In this document: positions 45,768-57,215 of the stretch, one piece after another
How positions within the stretch are numbered: the first letter of the stretch is position 1
Layout: the number at the start of each line of letters is the position of its first letter
Assembly (NCBI RefSeq): GCF_013046825.1
Contig: NZ_CP053187.1
Location: 1,353,501-1,417,500 of the forward strand
Direction: 5' to 3'
Length of the DNA: 64,000 nucleotides
DNA from: Turicibacter sanguinis
GTDB lineage: Bacteria; Bacillota_I; Bacilli_A; MOL361; Turicibacteraceae
Notes under the pieces: model-generated
Database searches by the model: none
What the model was told of the DNA's origin: nothing
What the model saw: only the letters and a program-made list of their open reading frames with translations
Program-made: the position numbers and the translations under genes

Positions 45768-46406
45768 TTAAGGTGTTTCAAAATCATCCAAAGTAAAATG
45801 TTTTTCTAAAGCGAATTCATTGTTATTTTTCAGAGATTTTTCTCTATAGTTATGAATGAGGATTCTAATAAATCTAAAAAAACACACCATCATATAGATT
45901 CCTAGACAAAACGTGATTCCTGTGACTAATCCTAAAACATCTATTCCAAAGTCACTAATTTGCCCTGAACGTCCATCTACAAATAATTGGTGAACTTCAT
46001 CTGTGAAGGAGAAAAATGCTCCTACATAAAGAGTAATGATAAATGCTTTATAGAAGTTAAATGCATAAGTGAAGACTCCCATAGAAGCAATCCCAAGACT
46101 CATATAAATTCCAAAGTGGGCCCATTTTCGAATAATGACATTCCAATTACTATAGGTTGAAAATAAAAGGGGATATAACTCTTCTAGATTCAACATATAT
46201 AAAACTTTGATAACAAGTTGATCCCAATAATGAAGTAATTGACCTAAAAATTCAAATCTCCTTAAAAATAAATAGAGGCTATTTGATAATGAGCCTGATT
46301 GAGATCCACTTTGAGCTGATAAATTGAAGATTAAGCGCATTACGCTAAAAACTAAAATGATTCCAACGAATACAAGTAACAACTTTTTTAATTTGTCTCT
46401 TTTCAT
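45768..46406 (-). CDS. VanZ-family membrane protein
   Basis: This 212-residue protein has four to five membrane helices. The VanZ signature is clear: MRLIFNLSAQSGSQSGSLS near residue 22, IRKWAHFGIYMSLGIASMG near 90-108, FFSFTDEVHQLFVDGRSGQI near 131-150 and SDFGIDVLGLVTG. VanZ proteins give low-level teicoplanin resistance in some settings; many homologues have unknown roles in the envelope. It is transcribed opposite to its neighbours and divergent from the second glucosaminidase. The ribosome site GGGGAGGAAT precedes the ATG. Confidence 0.88.
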   Translation of the reverse strand: MKRDKLKKLLLVFVGIILVFSVMRLIFNLSAQSGSQSGSLSNSLYLFLRRFEFLGQLLHYWDQLVIKVLYMLNLEELYPLLFSTYSNWNVIIRKWAHFGIYMSLGIASMGVFTYAFNFYKAFIITLYVGAFFSFTDEVHQLFVDGRSGQISDFGIDVLGLVTGITFCLGIYMMVCFFRFIRILIHNYREKSLKNNNEFALEKHFTLDDFETP

Positions 46407-46553
46407 TAAGTATTCCTCCCCTAATAAATCTCTTTAATTATACAATAATGGTCGGAATAATTTGCTAAAATTTGATAATTAAATATTATTTAGACTAATG
46501 AAATTAGTTAAAGCTGCTATAATAAAAGAATAATATATTGTTTTAGGAGCGGG

Positions 46554-48788
46554 ATGATGAAAAAAATATTCATTATAGGGTTGATATTGGTTTTTAGTAT
46601 ATTGAAGGATCAGGATGAAATTTTAGCAGAAACTAATTATCAGCCTAACTTAACAGTAGATGAAGTAGTAAAAAGACTTGAAAGTTATACGCCTAGCGGA
46701 TTAACCAATTATCATCAGGTAATTGATCAGTTATTTTCTCTTGAATCTTTGATGGATTTATTTAGTCCGTATTATTATTACAGTATTAATACAGTCTCTA
46801 GTAGTGCAAAAGAAACCACTCGTATGAAAACGGTGAGTACTTATTGTGATCCTTATTTTTATGAGGTTGCAATGTCTAGGTCTGATGGAACATTTGAACA
46901 TGTTGCTTGTGTTGAAACGTTTGATGAAGCGAAGCAGGTTAAGGAACGTGTGGGAAACTTAGTGTTTGAGGATGTTCCGGTTGTTTTAAATGATGGAATG
47001 ATTGTGATGTCATTTACTCCTGCTATTATTCAGTTTAAAACGACGTCTTGTGGTGCGAATCATAATTTAAAAAGTCGTGCTGGTTCGAATGCTAAGCAAG
47101 ATACTTATATTAATGCGTGTTATATTGATGATGCTTTTTTGCTTGATGAATCACAGGATGATTTCCAGGTTTATATGTCTGGATATGATGGATGGATTTC
47201 AAGACATGTGCTGTATGATGCACCAAGTGGTAGCGAAACGTGGGTAAATATTGTTCCTAGCAATCAGGTTCAAAACGTTTCTTATTATGAAGTGATGGGG
47301 GAGGACTTAGTTCATCATATTTCTAAGGATGTGCGTGATGAATTAGCCTCGTCATCAGTCATTATTGGGAAAGCACCTGATTTTATGGTTGAGAATCAGA
47401 AGTATTATAGTTATGATGGCAACTATTTTTATGATGATTGGACTAAGATTACAGCTGATAAGCAGTATGCTTTGAATTTGGATGATCCTTATTATAATTA
47501 TTTTCAGTATCTACCTTATCGTTCAAAAACTAATTATAGCTTTGATGAGTTAAATATCTATTTAAATGAACTTGGTTATACGTTAAAACCGACTAGCTAT
47601 CCTGCAAATACTAACGAAAGTCAGTTAGTTGGTGAGGGTGAAAGTTTTATTGCAGCCCAAGAAGAGTTTGGAATCAATGGTGGTCTTGAATTTTCAATGG
47701 CGCTTCATGAAAGTGGTCAAGGTCGAAGTAAGATTTCAATTGAAAAGAATAATACGTTTGGAATGAATGCAACGGATAACAATCCTTATGGAAATGCAAC
47801 GATGTTCACGAGTGTACGAAATGGAGTCTATTATCACGCGCAGCGTTATATGTCTTGGGGATACACAGATGCGCTTGATGATTTTAGATATTTTGGTGCC
47901 CATGTTGGAAACAAGGCAAGTGGTATGAATGTGAAGTATGCTTCTGATCCGTATTGGGGTGAAAAAATTGCAGGTTGGTATTATCGTATGGATAAAGCGC
48001 TAGGTGGCAAAGATTATAATTACTATCAACTTGCTATTAAGCTGGATAATGAAATGATTCCAGTTTTATCGGACGACGATAAGACGGTGTACTTAACAGC
48101 CAACGGTAAAAGTAATTTACCGATTTCTAATTATCCTTTCCTAGTGTTAGAGAGAGGTGATGAATTACTGAAAATTCAAAGTGACATGGCGATTGAACCT
48201 AGTACGCAGCAAGCTTTGATTAATTCAAACTATGTATTTAAAGATAGCGCAGGATATGTGGATAGTAATGATCTTTTATTAGTGAATGAGACCACTATCA
48301 ATAATCCCACTCAAATTTTGACTTATTTAAATTTAGGAATCGGTGACTCTCTTCCAATTCGTTCAGCTTTAGAAAGTTTAGGATATCATTTTGAGGCAGT
48401 TGAAATTGATTGTTCGATTGATGGGGTGATAGAAATTGGGCCAAGCTCTATCACTGCTTTGAATCCAGGACTTGTACAGGTTAGTATTTTACACGATGGA
48501 GAGATTATTAGAAGTTTTGATATTCGTGTTAGCATTCCTGTAGAATCAGTGGAAATTTTAAATCATAGCAAAGCTTTAAAAGTTGGAAAAACGATGCAGT
48601 TAGAATTCGGAGTGACACCAAGCAATGCAAGTAATCAACAGGTCATGTGGATTTCTAGTGATGATCAGGTTGCTACAGTTGATCAAAATGGATTTGTACA
48701 AGGCGTATCACCTGGGGATGTGACAATAACGTTGTTAAGTGATGATAGTGGGGTTAAGAGTGAAATCAAGATTCAAATTAAAGAATAA
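46554..48788 (+). CDS. Secreted glucosaminidase (GH73-like) with a C-terminal Ig-like (Big_2) domain
   Basis: This 744-residue paralogue of the 20.4-kb protein has a signal peptide (residues 1-24). A shared N-terminal domain follows (about 155-225: SCGANHNLKSRAGSN, TYINACYIDDAFLL, YMSGYDGWI). The glucosaminidase domain spans about 360-480, with the likely catalytic Glu386 in ALHESGQGRSK and NNTFGMNATDNNPYGNATMF. The final ~85 residues form a bacterial Ig-like domain (VESVEILNHSKALKVGKTM, ISSDDQVATVDQNGFVQGV). It replaces the acidic linker and 142-residue repeats of its paralogue with this single domain. It should cut peptidoglycan glycan strands. Ribosome site TAGGAG precedes ATG 46554. Confidence 0.86.
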   Translation: MMKKIFIIGLILVFSILKDQDEILAETNYQPNLTVDEVVKRLESYTPSGLTNYHQVIDQLFSLESLMDLFSPYYYYSINTVSSSAKETTRMKTVSTYCDPYFYEVAMSRSDGTFEHVACVETFDEAKQVKERVGNLVFEDVPVVLNDGMIVMSFTPAIIQFKTTSCGANHNLKSRAGSNAKQDTYINACYIDDAFLLDESQDDFQVYMSGYDGWISRHVLYDAPSGSETWVNIVPSNQVQNVSYYEVMGEDLVHHISKDVRDELASSSVIIGKAPDFMVENQKYYSYDGNYFYDDWTKITADKQYALNLDDPYYNYFQYLPYRSKTNYSFDELNIYLNELGYTLKPTSYPANTNESQLVGEGESFIAAQEEFGINGGLEFSMALHESGQGRSKISIEKNNTFGMNATDNNPYGNATMFTSVRNGVYYHAQRYMSWGYTDALDDFRYFGAHVGNKASGMNVKYASDPYWGEKIAGWYYRMDKALGGKDYNYYQLAIKLDNEMIPVLSDDDKTVYLTANGKSNLPISNYPFLVLERGDELLKIQSDMAIEPSTQQALINSNYVFKDSAGYVDSNDLLLVNETTINNPTQILTYLNLGIGDSLPIRSALESLGYHFEAVEIDCSIDGVIEIGPSSITALNPGLVQVSILHDGEIIRSFDIRVSIPVESVEILNHSKALKVGKTMQLEFGVTPSNASNQQVMWISSDDQVATVDQNGFVQGVSPGDVTITLLSDDSGVKSEIKIQIKE

Positions 48789-49195
48789 TATATTGAAAAG
48801 CGACCAATATAAGTCCAGATAAGTTTTTCACACTTGGAAAACTTTTAACTGGACTATAGTGACACCTAAGGATCAAAAAGATTTCAGTACTGAGACTCAT
48901 TTATAATAGTGAAATATATTTCTGTTTGTATATAGAATAAAAAATTATAACAAACATTAATCCCTATGGAAGATTTAAGATTTTGGCTCTGTTAGACGAA
49001 AATGTTGTTTTTAATACTTCATTCGCTTAAAGCAAAGATCACCTTTAAAAATTCTTAGTTAAAATCATTGCTATTAAGCATTTTTACCCACCAACAAAAT
49101 TGTCTAACACAGCGAAGATTTTTAAAAAAATGGGGATAAAATAGAGATTAATTGGGAATCATAAAGTGGAAAACTCATTTGAGGGAGCTATGTTT
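48789..49195. other. Intergenic region containing a MITE-like palindromic element
   Basis: Only one feature is recognisable: a roughly 130-bp stretch (48985-49115) bounded by inverted repeats. GGCTCTGTTAGAC (48985-48997) faces GTCTAACACAGC (49102-49113). Such ends occur on IS elements and their non-coding derivatives; no transposase is encoded inside. The rest is AT-rich with no gene seen. Confidence 0.6.
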
Positions 49196-49561
49196 ATGGT
49201 CGTTATTGTATTTTTGATTTTATCTATTTTAATTTTGTTTTTATTTTTTGTGAATAAAATTCGTGTGACACAAATTAATCCATCTAATTTATTTAATTGG
49301 ATGAAGTGGTATGCTTTATTTTTAGTTGTTTATTATGTTCTATCTTCTAATCAATATTATATTGATGGGATGAAGCAACCCTTTATGGATATCATTAATC
49401 TAAGTGTCTTAATCATTATTTCGTTTGGAATGATACTGTATGTTCAACAATATTGTATTGAAAAAGAACGAGAGCAAAAACTTAAAGAATTGGCAGTAGC
49501 TTATGCTTTGATGGAAAATGAACTTCGTCAAAAGGAAGCTGATTCTATTAATAAAAATTAA
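49196..49561 (+). CDS. Small membrane protein of unknown function (DUF2304-like plan)
   Basis: About 121 residues with three hydrophobic segments (VIVFLILSILILFLFFV, WYALFLVVYYVLS, IINLSVLIIISFGMILYV) and a charged C-terminal helix (KEREQKLKELAVAYALMENE). The ATG at 49196 is preferred since GAGGGAG lies eight bases upstream; ATG 49190 and GTG 49166 are in frame. The plan, three helices plus a coiled tail, resembles the GacJ-like protein at 33.9 kb, but sequence similarity is weak and no GT2 partner is adjacent. No function is assigned. Confidence 0.6.
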   Translation: MVVIVFLILSILILFLFFVNKIRVTQINPSNLFNWMKWYALFLVVYYVLSSNQYYIDGMKQPFMDIINLSVLIIISFGMILYVQQYCIEKEREQKLKELAVAYALMENELRQKEADSINKN

Positions 49562-49589
49562 GAAGATAGTTTAAAACTATCTTTTTTTA
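49562..49589 (+). terminator. Rho-independent terminator
   Basis: AGATAGTTT pairs with AAACTATCT, followed by seven T. Confidence 0.8.
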
Positions 49590-49628
49590 GTTATATAATA
49601 AGTATTATGACAACTTGGAGGAGAAATC

Positions 49629-50288
49629 ATGACTACAATTAAAATAGATCAACAATTAAAAGAAAAAGTTCCGGGATATTGTTTAGCGGTTATGTCATTT
49701 GAAATGACGGTTAAACCAACAGATGACGCATTAAAGAATGAAATGTTAGAGATGGAAAAAGACGTGATGAATCGATTAACTCTTGAAACGTTATTAAAAG
49801 AACCACGTATTGCTGCAGCTCGTAGTGGGTATAAGGCATTAGGTAAGGACCCATCACGTTATCGTTTATCAACTGAAGCACTTCTTCGCCGTTTAATTAA
49901 AGGAAGTGGTCTATATTTTGTAAATAATGCAGTTGATATCGGAAATGTTTTATCTGTTAAAACTCAAAGAAGTGTCGCAGTTCTTGACCTTGATAAAATT
50001 CAAGGAGATGTGCTGATTCGTATAGGAAAAGATGAGGCTTACGAAGGGATTGGCCGTGGCCAAATTAATATCGAAAATATTCCAGTCTATTGTGATGAGA
50101 TAGGACCTTTTGGGACTCCGACATCTGATACGCCAAGAACTCGTATTACGGAAGAGACGAAAAAGATTTTATTATTTATTACATCGTTTAATGGAACTGA
50201 TGGATTGGAAGAAGATGCGAAGTTGGCACAGGATTTATTTACTAAGTATGGCGAAATGATGAATTTATCAATGGATTTAGTGGAATAA
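49629..50288 (+). CDS. Free-standing B3/4 tRNA-editing-domain protein
   Basis: This 219-residue protein matches the B3/4 domain of phenylalanyl-tRNA synthetase beta subunits: YKALGKDPSRYRLSTEALLRR near residue 68, YFVNNAVDIGNVLSVKT near 97-113, EAYEGIGRGQINIENIPVYC near 137-156 and TSDTPRTRIT. In the synthetase this domain hydrolyses misacylated tRNA; free-standing copies are widespread with uncertain substrates. It has no catalytic synthetase core and no membrane segment. It sits directly upstream of glnS (about 90 bases), making a translation-quality role plausible. Strong ribosome site TTGGAGGAG. Confidence 0.82.
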   Translation: MTTIKIDQQLKEKVPGYCLAVMSFEMTVKPTDDALKNEMLEMEKDVMNRLTLETLLKEPRIAAARSGYKALGKDPSRYRLSTEALLRRLIKGSGLYFVNNAVDIGNVLSVKTQRSVAVLDLDKIQGDVLIRIGKDEAYEGIGRGQINIENIPVYCDEIGPFGTPTSDTPRTRITEETKKILLFITSFNGTDGLEEDAKLAQDLFTKYGEMMNLSMDLVE

Positions 50289-50379
50289 TGATACTATCTA
50301 AAGTAGACTTATGATATAATCTAGAAATGGATTTTTATTTTATAAAAAGGAAATTTTTGAATCTTAGCGAGGTGTTTTT

Positions 50380-52032
50380 ATGGAAATGGTCAATGAAAAT
50401 TCAAACTTCATTAAGACGATTATGAAAGAGGATTTAGAAAGTGGTAAACATAAAGAGATTATTACACGTTTCCCACCAGAACCAAATGGTTACTTACATA
50501 TCGGACATGCGAAAGCGATTTTAACAAATTATTTATTAGCTAAAGAATTTGGCGGAAAAATGAACCTTCGTTTTGATGATACAAATCCTGTAAAAGAAGA
50601 TGAAGAATATGTTCAAGGAATTATTAACGATATTAAATGGTTAGGTGTAGAGTATAACCAATTATTATTCGCTTCTGATACTTTTGATAAAATGTATGAA
50701 CATGCAATCGATTTAATCAAAAAAGGTAAAGCTTACGTTGATGATCAAACTCCTGAACAAATGCGTGAAAATCGTGGAACATTAACTCAACCAGGAGTTG
50801 AATCTCCATACCGTAATCGTACAGTAGAAGAGAATCTAGAGTTATTTGAAAATATGAAAAATGGTCTTTATCCAGATGGTTCTCGTGTACTTCGTGCAAA
50901 AATTGATATGGCTTCACCTAATATGAACTTACGTGACCCTGCTTTATATCGTATTTTACATACAGAGCATCATAATACAGGTAATAAGTGGTGCATTTAC
51001 CCAATGTATGACTATGCTCATCCACTTGAAGATGCATTTGAAGGAATTACTCACTCTTTATGTTCATTAGAATATGAGGATCACCGTCCACTTTATGATT
51101 GGGTAATTGAAAATTGCGAAACAGAAGCTAAACCTCGCCAAATTGAATTCGCTCGTTTAAACATGAAAAATACAATCATGTCAAAACGTTATTTAAAACA
51201 ATTAGTTGATGAAGGGATTGTTTGTGGATGGGATGATCCACGTATGCCAACAGTTGCAGGACTTCGTCGTCGTGGATATACAGCAGAAGCTATTACCAAC
51301 TTCATTCAAGAAGCGGGATTATCTAAAGCGGTTAGTACAATTGATCCACAAATGTTAGAACACTTCATCCGTGAAGATTTAAAATTAAAAGCGCCTCGTA
51401 CAATGGCAGTGTTAAAACCTTTAAAAGTTGTAATTACAAACTATCCAGAAGGACAAGTTGAATATCTAGACGCTGAGATTAATCCAGAAGTTCCTGAAAT
51501 GGGAATGCGTAAAATTCCATTCTCTCGTGAAATTTATATTGAACAAGAAGACTTCATGGAAAATCCAGTTCCTAAATACTTCCGTTTATTCCCTGGAAAT
51601 GAGGTTCGTTTAAAACACGCTTACTTCATCAAGTGTACAGATGTGATTAAAGACGAAGAAGGTAATATCACTGAAATTCATGCGACATATGATCCAGAAA
51701 CAAAATCAGGATCAGGATTCACAGGACGTAAAGTAAAAGGAACAATTCACTGGGTAGATGCAACACACAACATCCCAGCAGACTTCCATTTATACGAACC
51801 ATTATTAATCGAAAATGAAGAAACAGAAGGATTACCATTCTTAGAGCGCATCAATAAAAACTCTGAAAAAATCGTACAAGGATTCGTAGAAGAAAACATG
51901 AAAGATGTAAAAGGACACGACAAATTCCAATTCTTCCGCCATGGATACTTCAACGTGGATCCAATCCGCACAAAAGACGGAAAACTATCATTCAACCGAA
52001 TCGTATCATTAAAATCAAGTTTTAAATTATAA
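50380..52032 (+). CDS. glnS: Glutaminyl-tRNA synthetase
   Basis: This 550-residue class I synthetase charges tRNA-Gln with glutamine in the cytoplasm. It has the HIGH-type motif [17 protein letters not shown] near residues 28-44, [14 protein letters not shown] near 65-78, the KMSKS-type [16 protein letters not shown] near 263-278 and two C-terminal anticodon-binding beta-barrels (about 340-545; [22 protein letters not shown]). Direct charging is notable because many Bacillota instead use Glu-tRNA-Gln amidation. The RBS GCGAGGTG lies before ATG 50380. It is followed by tandem terminators. Confidence 0.95.
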   Translation: MEMVNENSNFIKTIMKEDLESGKHKEIITRFPPEPNGYLHIGHAKAILTNYLLAKEFGGKMNLRFDDTNPVKEDEEYVQGIINDIKWLGVEYNQLLFASDTFDKMYEHAIDLIKKGKAYVDDQTPEQMRENRGTLTQPGVESPYRNRTVEENLELFENMKNGLYPDGSRVLRAKIDMASPNMNLRDPALYRILHTEHHNTGNKWCIYPMYDYAHPLEDAFEGITHSLCSLEYEDHRPLYDWVIENCETEAKPRQIEFARLNMKNTIMSKRYLKQLVDEGIVCGWDDPRMPTVAGLRRRGYTAEAITNFIQEAGLSKAVSTIDPQMLEHFIREDLKLKAPRTMAVLKPLKVVITNYPEGQVEYLDAEINPEVPEMGMRKIPFSREIYIEQEDFMENPVPKYFRLFPGNEVRLKHAYFIKCTDVIKDEEGNITEIHATYDPETKSGSGFTGRKVKGTIHWVDATHNIPADFHLYEPLLIENEETEGLPFLERINKNSEKIVQGFVEENMKDVKGHDKFQFFRHGYFNVDPIRTKDGKLSFNRIVSLKSSFKL

Positions 52033-52077
52033 AGCTGTGGCAGTGGACTTACCGCCTGTAATTAAGCTTTTTATATA

Positions 52078-52110
52078 GAAAACACGCTCTACATGAGCGT
52101 GTTTTCTTTT
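52078..52110 (+). terminator. First terminator after glnS
   Basis: AAAACACGCTC pairs with GAGCGTGTTTT, with a T-rich tail. Confidence 0.85.
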
Positions 52111-52165
52111 AGACGAAGTCTCTATTGTTGGACAGGTATCGAAGCCCACAGCTAAGTTTATATAA

Positions 52166-52194
52166 GGCCACGTTCATTGAACGTGGTTTTTTTT
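52166..52194 (+). terminator. Second terminator after glnS
   Basis: CCACGTTC pairs with GAACGTGG across ATT, then eight T. An 8-bp inverted repeat (AGCTGTGG 52033-52040, CCACAGCT 52146-52153) brackets the first terminator. Confidence 0.85.
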
Positions 52195-52933
52195 CTAAAG
52201 TGCTTAATCACTGATGGGGAGGGCCCATTATGTGAAGTATTAATCTTTATCTTTAATGATGTGTATGAAAAACACAGAGGGTGAATAAAACTGTAGAGGT
52301 TCCTCAATGATTGTCGAAGATAATCTACTACTTAATGGTCAGGGGAATTAGCATTTGGTCGAGGTCTAAAATCTTAGAATTCGTGTCGTCAATTCTAAGA
52401 TTTGCATTATTCTAGTTGAGCTTTTTTATTAGGGGGGAAGTTTATAGGAAATACGAGTTTTAAAAGTTAAGATCACGTATAAAATAAGTGTTTTTTTAAA
52501 ATTTAAATAAGTATAAATTTATCAATGTTTGGATGTGAATCTAATTTATCAAAAGTTGAATAAGGAATCTGAAATAACTGTAAAATAATAAATATGTCTC
52601 TTTTCTAAATTTATTCTCAAAAAATGGCTGAACTTGAACATTTGTTTGTTTAATTTGATAGCTAAAATTGTTATAATAAAACAGAATGTCTTTAAATATG
52701 AAATAATTGAAATTTTTATATATAAGACTAAATAATTTTTAGAAGGTTAAAAAATTTTTACTTCTGCTTACTAACGGAGGATCATTCTTTGATGTAGGGA
52801 ATTTATTCCTAGCAGTTGGGGAATGTGTTATCACACACTTAAATCCCTTAGACTATAGGACGTCTTACTATGAAAGCTAAGACTGAGTATAAAAATGTTA
52901 AAAAATTATATGTTTGAATATAGAGGTGAAATG
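52195..52933. other. Long non-coding region upstream of pcrA
   Basis: No gene is recognisable over about 740 bases. It holds a perfect 13-bp hairpin (AAATCTTAGAATT 52369-52381 with AATTCTAAGATTT 52391-52403) without a T tail. Just before pcrA lies a folded leader with TAGGGAAT/ATTCCTA (from 52795) and a GGG...GTGT/ACAC...CCC hairpin near 52818-52848. A strong ribosome-like site (ACGGAGG, 52774-52780) precedes an ATG-TAG minimal frame at 52791. I could not assign the leader to a known riboswitch. Confidence 0.45.
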
Positions 52934-55159
52934 ATGAATCATTTATTACAGAATATGAATCCACAGCAAAAACAGGCAATTGAGACAACTGAAGGTCCAT
53001 TACTTGTTATGGCAGGAGCTGGTTCAGGAAAGACACGTGTTTTAACGCATCGTATTGCTTATTTAATGTCTGAAAAATTAGTAGCTCCGTATAATATTTT
53101 AGCAATTACGTTTACGAATAAAGCTGCACGTGAAATGAAAGAGCGTGTGGAAAAACTAATTGGTGATCGTGGAAAAGATGTTTGGATTTCAACATTCCAC
53201 TCGATGTGTGTACGTATTTTACGTCGCGATATCGATTTAATTGGATATGATTTAAACTTTGGAATTTTAGATGATACAGATCAATTAAGTGTCATTAAAA
53301 CAGTTATGGAAGAATTAAACTTAGATCCAAAACGCCAGTCGCCTAAATACTTTTTAAATCAAATTAGTAATGCGAAGAATGAACTAAAAACACCTCGTGA
53401 TTTACGTAAGGAATTTGAAAATGAAGATGTTATTCGTGTTTATGAAAAATATCAACAAGTATTATTTAAAAATAACCGTGTTGACTTTGATGATTTATTA
53501 ATGTTAACTGTTCATTTATTTGAAAGAGAGCCTGAAGTTTTAGCATTCTATCAAAACAAATTCCAATATATCCATATCGATGAGTATCAAGATACAAATA
53601 ATGCTCAATATACCATCGTTAAGATGTTAGCTAAAAAGTTTAGAAATATTTGCGTTGTAGGAGACTCTGATCAGTCAATTTATAGTTGGCGTGGAGCGAA
53701 TATTGAAAATATTTTATCATTTGAACATGATTATCCTGATGCAACAGTTGTTCTACTTGAGCAAAACTATCGTTCAAAACAAATGATTTTAAACGCAGCT
53801 AATGATGTTATTAAAAATAATAGTGGACGTCGTGATAAAAAATTATGGTCTGATCGTGGTGTTGGTGATGTTATTGAATATTACCGTGCAACAGATGGTG
53901 ATGTAGAAGCGACTTATGTAGCAGACAAAATCTCTTATATGCACCGAGATGCACATGAATACCATGAGTTTGCTGTATTATATCGAACAAACTCTCAATC
54001 ACGTGCGATTGAACAGGCGCTACTTCGTCAAAATATTCCTTATCGTTTAGTTGGTGGACAAAGTTTCTTCAAACGTAAAGAGATTAAAGATTTAATGGCC
54101 TATCTGCGATTAATTTTAAATCCTGATGATGATTTATCATTTGCACGCGTCGTTAATGAACCAAAGCGTGGAATTGGGGCAACGTCTGTGGATAAACTTA
54201 AAGTTTTTGCAGCTGAGTCTGAACTATCATGTATGGCAAGTATCCAAGATGCAACAGGTGTTATTCCTAAAGCAACATTAAATAAAATGATGGATTTTAA
54301 AACAATGATTTATATGATGCGTATGGAAATGGACACGTATTCAATGGTTGAATTAATTGATATGGTTCTTGAGCGTACAGGTTATTTACAAATGTTAAAA
54401 GATGAAAAAACAATTGAAGCAGATAGCCGTATTGATAACTTAGAAGAGTTTAAATCGATGGCAGGTCACTTTGAGGAGCAAGAATTAGATTTAATTTTAG
54501 CCGAAGAAGAAAGTGAAGAACGTGCTGAAGATTTACCAACATCAGTTAAATTAACGATTTTATTAAATGATTTAATGTTACAAACGGATGTTGAAACGGA
54601 AGAAGAATCAAATGAATCAAAAGTAACACTTATGACCATTCATGCTGCAAAGGGTCTTGAGTTCCCTGTTGTTTTCCTTTGCGGATTTGAAGATGGCGTC
54701 TTCCCACTACGTTCTGCGATTGAAGAAGGGGCCGATGAATTAGAGGAGGAGCGTCGATTAGCTTATGTGGCGATTACGCGTGCGGAAGATATTTTAATTA
54801 TTACAAACGCACAAAGTCGCTATCAGTATGGAAATCGTACAGCGAATCCAGAGTCAATGTTTATTCGTGAAATTAGTGAAGAGTATTTAAATAAAACAGG
54901 CGTTCAATCACGCCCACGTCCTTCATTTAGTTTAAGTGAAGTATTAGAGCCTAAAAAAGAAGAGCCGAAGCGTAACATTAAAACTATTAGCTTAAACAAT
55001 AATGCCTCTTGGAATAGTGGCGATAAAGTGGAACATGAATCATTCGGTGAAGGCGTTGTCGTAGGAGTTAAAGGAGAAGTCGTTTCAATTGCTTTTAGTG
55101 CTCCGCACGGCATTAAAAAGTTGATGGGATCACATCCTGCTTTGAAAAAACGTTCTTAA
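52934..55159 (+). CDS. pcrA: ATP-dependent DNA helicase PcrA (UvrD/Rep family)
   Basis: This 741-residue SF1A helicase moves 3' to 5' along DNA in repair and plasmid replication and clears RecA or transcription complexes. Motifs in order: Q motif MNPQQKQAIE, Walker A AGAGSGKTR (about residues 27-35), ITFTNKAAREMKERV, IHIDEYQDTNNAQY (DExx box), VGDSDQSIYSWRGA, LEQNYRSKQ, HAAKGLEFPVVFLCGFEDGV-type motif V and VAITRAEDIL. A Tudor-like C-terminal end (WNSGDKVEHESFGEGVVVGV) binds RNA polymerase in relatives. ATG 52934 is chosen because AGAGGTG lies just upstream. It starts the pcrA-ligA-camS operon. Confidence 0.96.
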   Translation: MNHLLQNMNPQQKQAIETTEGPLLVMAGAGSGKTRVLTHRIAYLMSEKLVAPYNILAITFTNKAAREMKERVEKLIGDRGKDVWISTFHSMCVRILRRDIDLIGYDLNFGILDDTDQLSVIKTVMEELNLDPKRQSPKYFLNQISNAKNELKTPRDLRKEFENEDVIRVYEKYQQVLFKNNRVDFDDLLMLTVHLFEREPEVLAFYQNKFQYIHIDEYQDTNNAQYTIVKMLAKKFRNICVVGDSDQSIYSWRGANIENILSFEHDYPDATVVLLEQNYRSKQMILNAANDVIKNNSGRRDKKLWSDRGVGDVIEYYRATDGDVEATYVADKISYMHRDAHEYHEFAVLYRTNSQSRAIEQALLRQNIPYRLVGGQSFFKRKEIKDLMAYLRLILNPDDDLSFARVVNEPKRGIGATSVDKLKVFAAESELSCMASIQDATGVIPKATLNKMMDFKTMIYMMRMEMDTYSMVELIDMVLERTGYLQMLKDEKTIEADSRIDNLEEFKSMAGHFEEQELDLILAEEESEERAEDLPTSVKLTILLNDLMLQTDVETEEESNESKVTLMTIHAAKGLEFPVVFLCGFEDGVFPLRSAIEEGADELEEERRLAYVAITRAEDILIITNAQSRYQYGNRTANPESMFIREISEEYLNKTGVQSRPRPSFSLSEVLEPKKEEPKRNIKTISLNNNASWNSGDKVEHESFGEGVVVGVKGEVVSIAFSAPHGIKKLMGSHPALKKRS

Positions 55160-55181
55160 TGAGTCATGATTAAACATATAA

Positions 55182-57203
<2,022 letters not shown>

Positions 57204-57215
57204 GAGGGGCTAAAA

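Noticed and set aside
50289-50379. T-box leader before glnS
   Set aside because: The gap is about 90 bases and lacks the T-box sequence and terminator/antiterminator pair.
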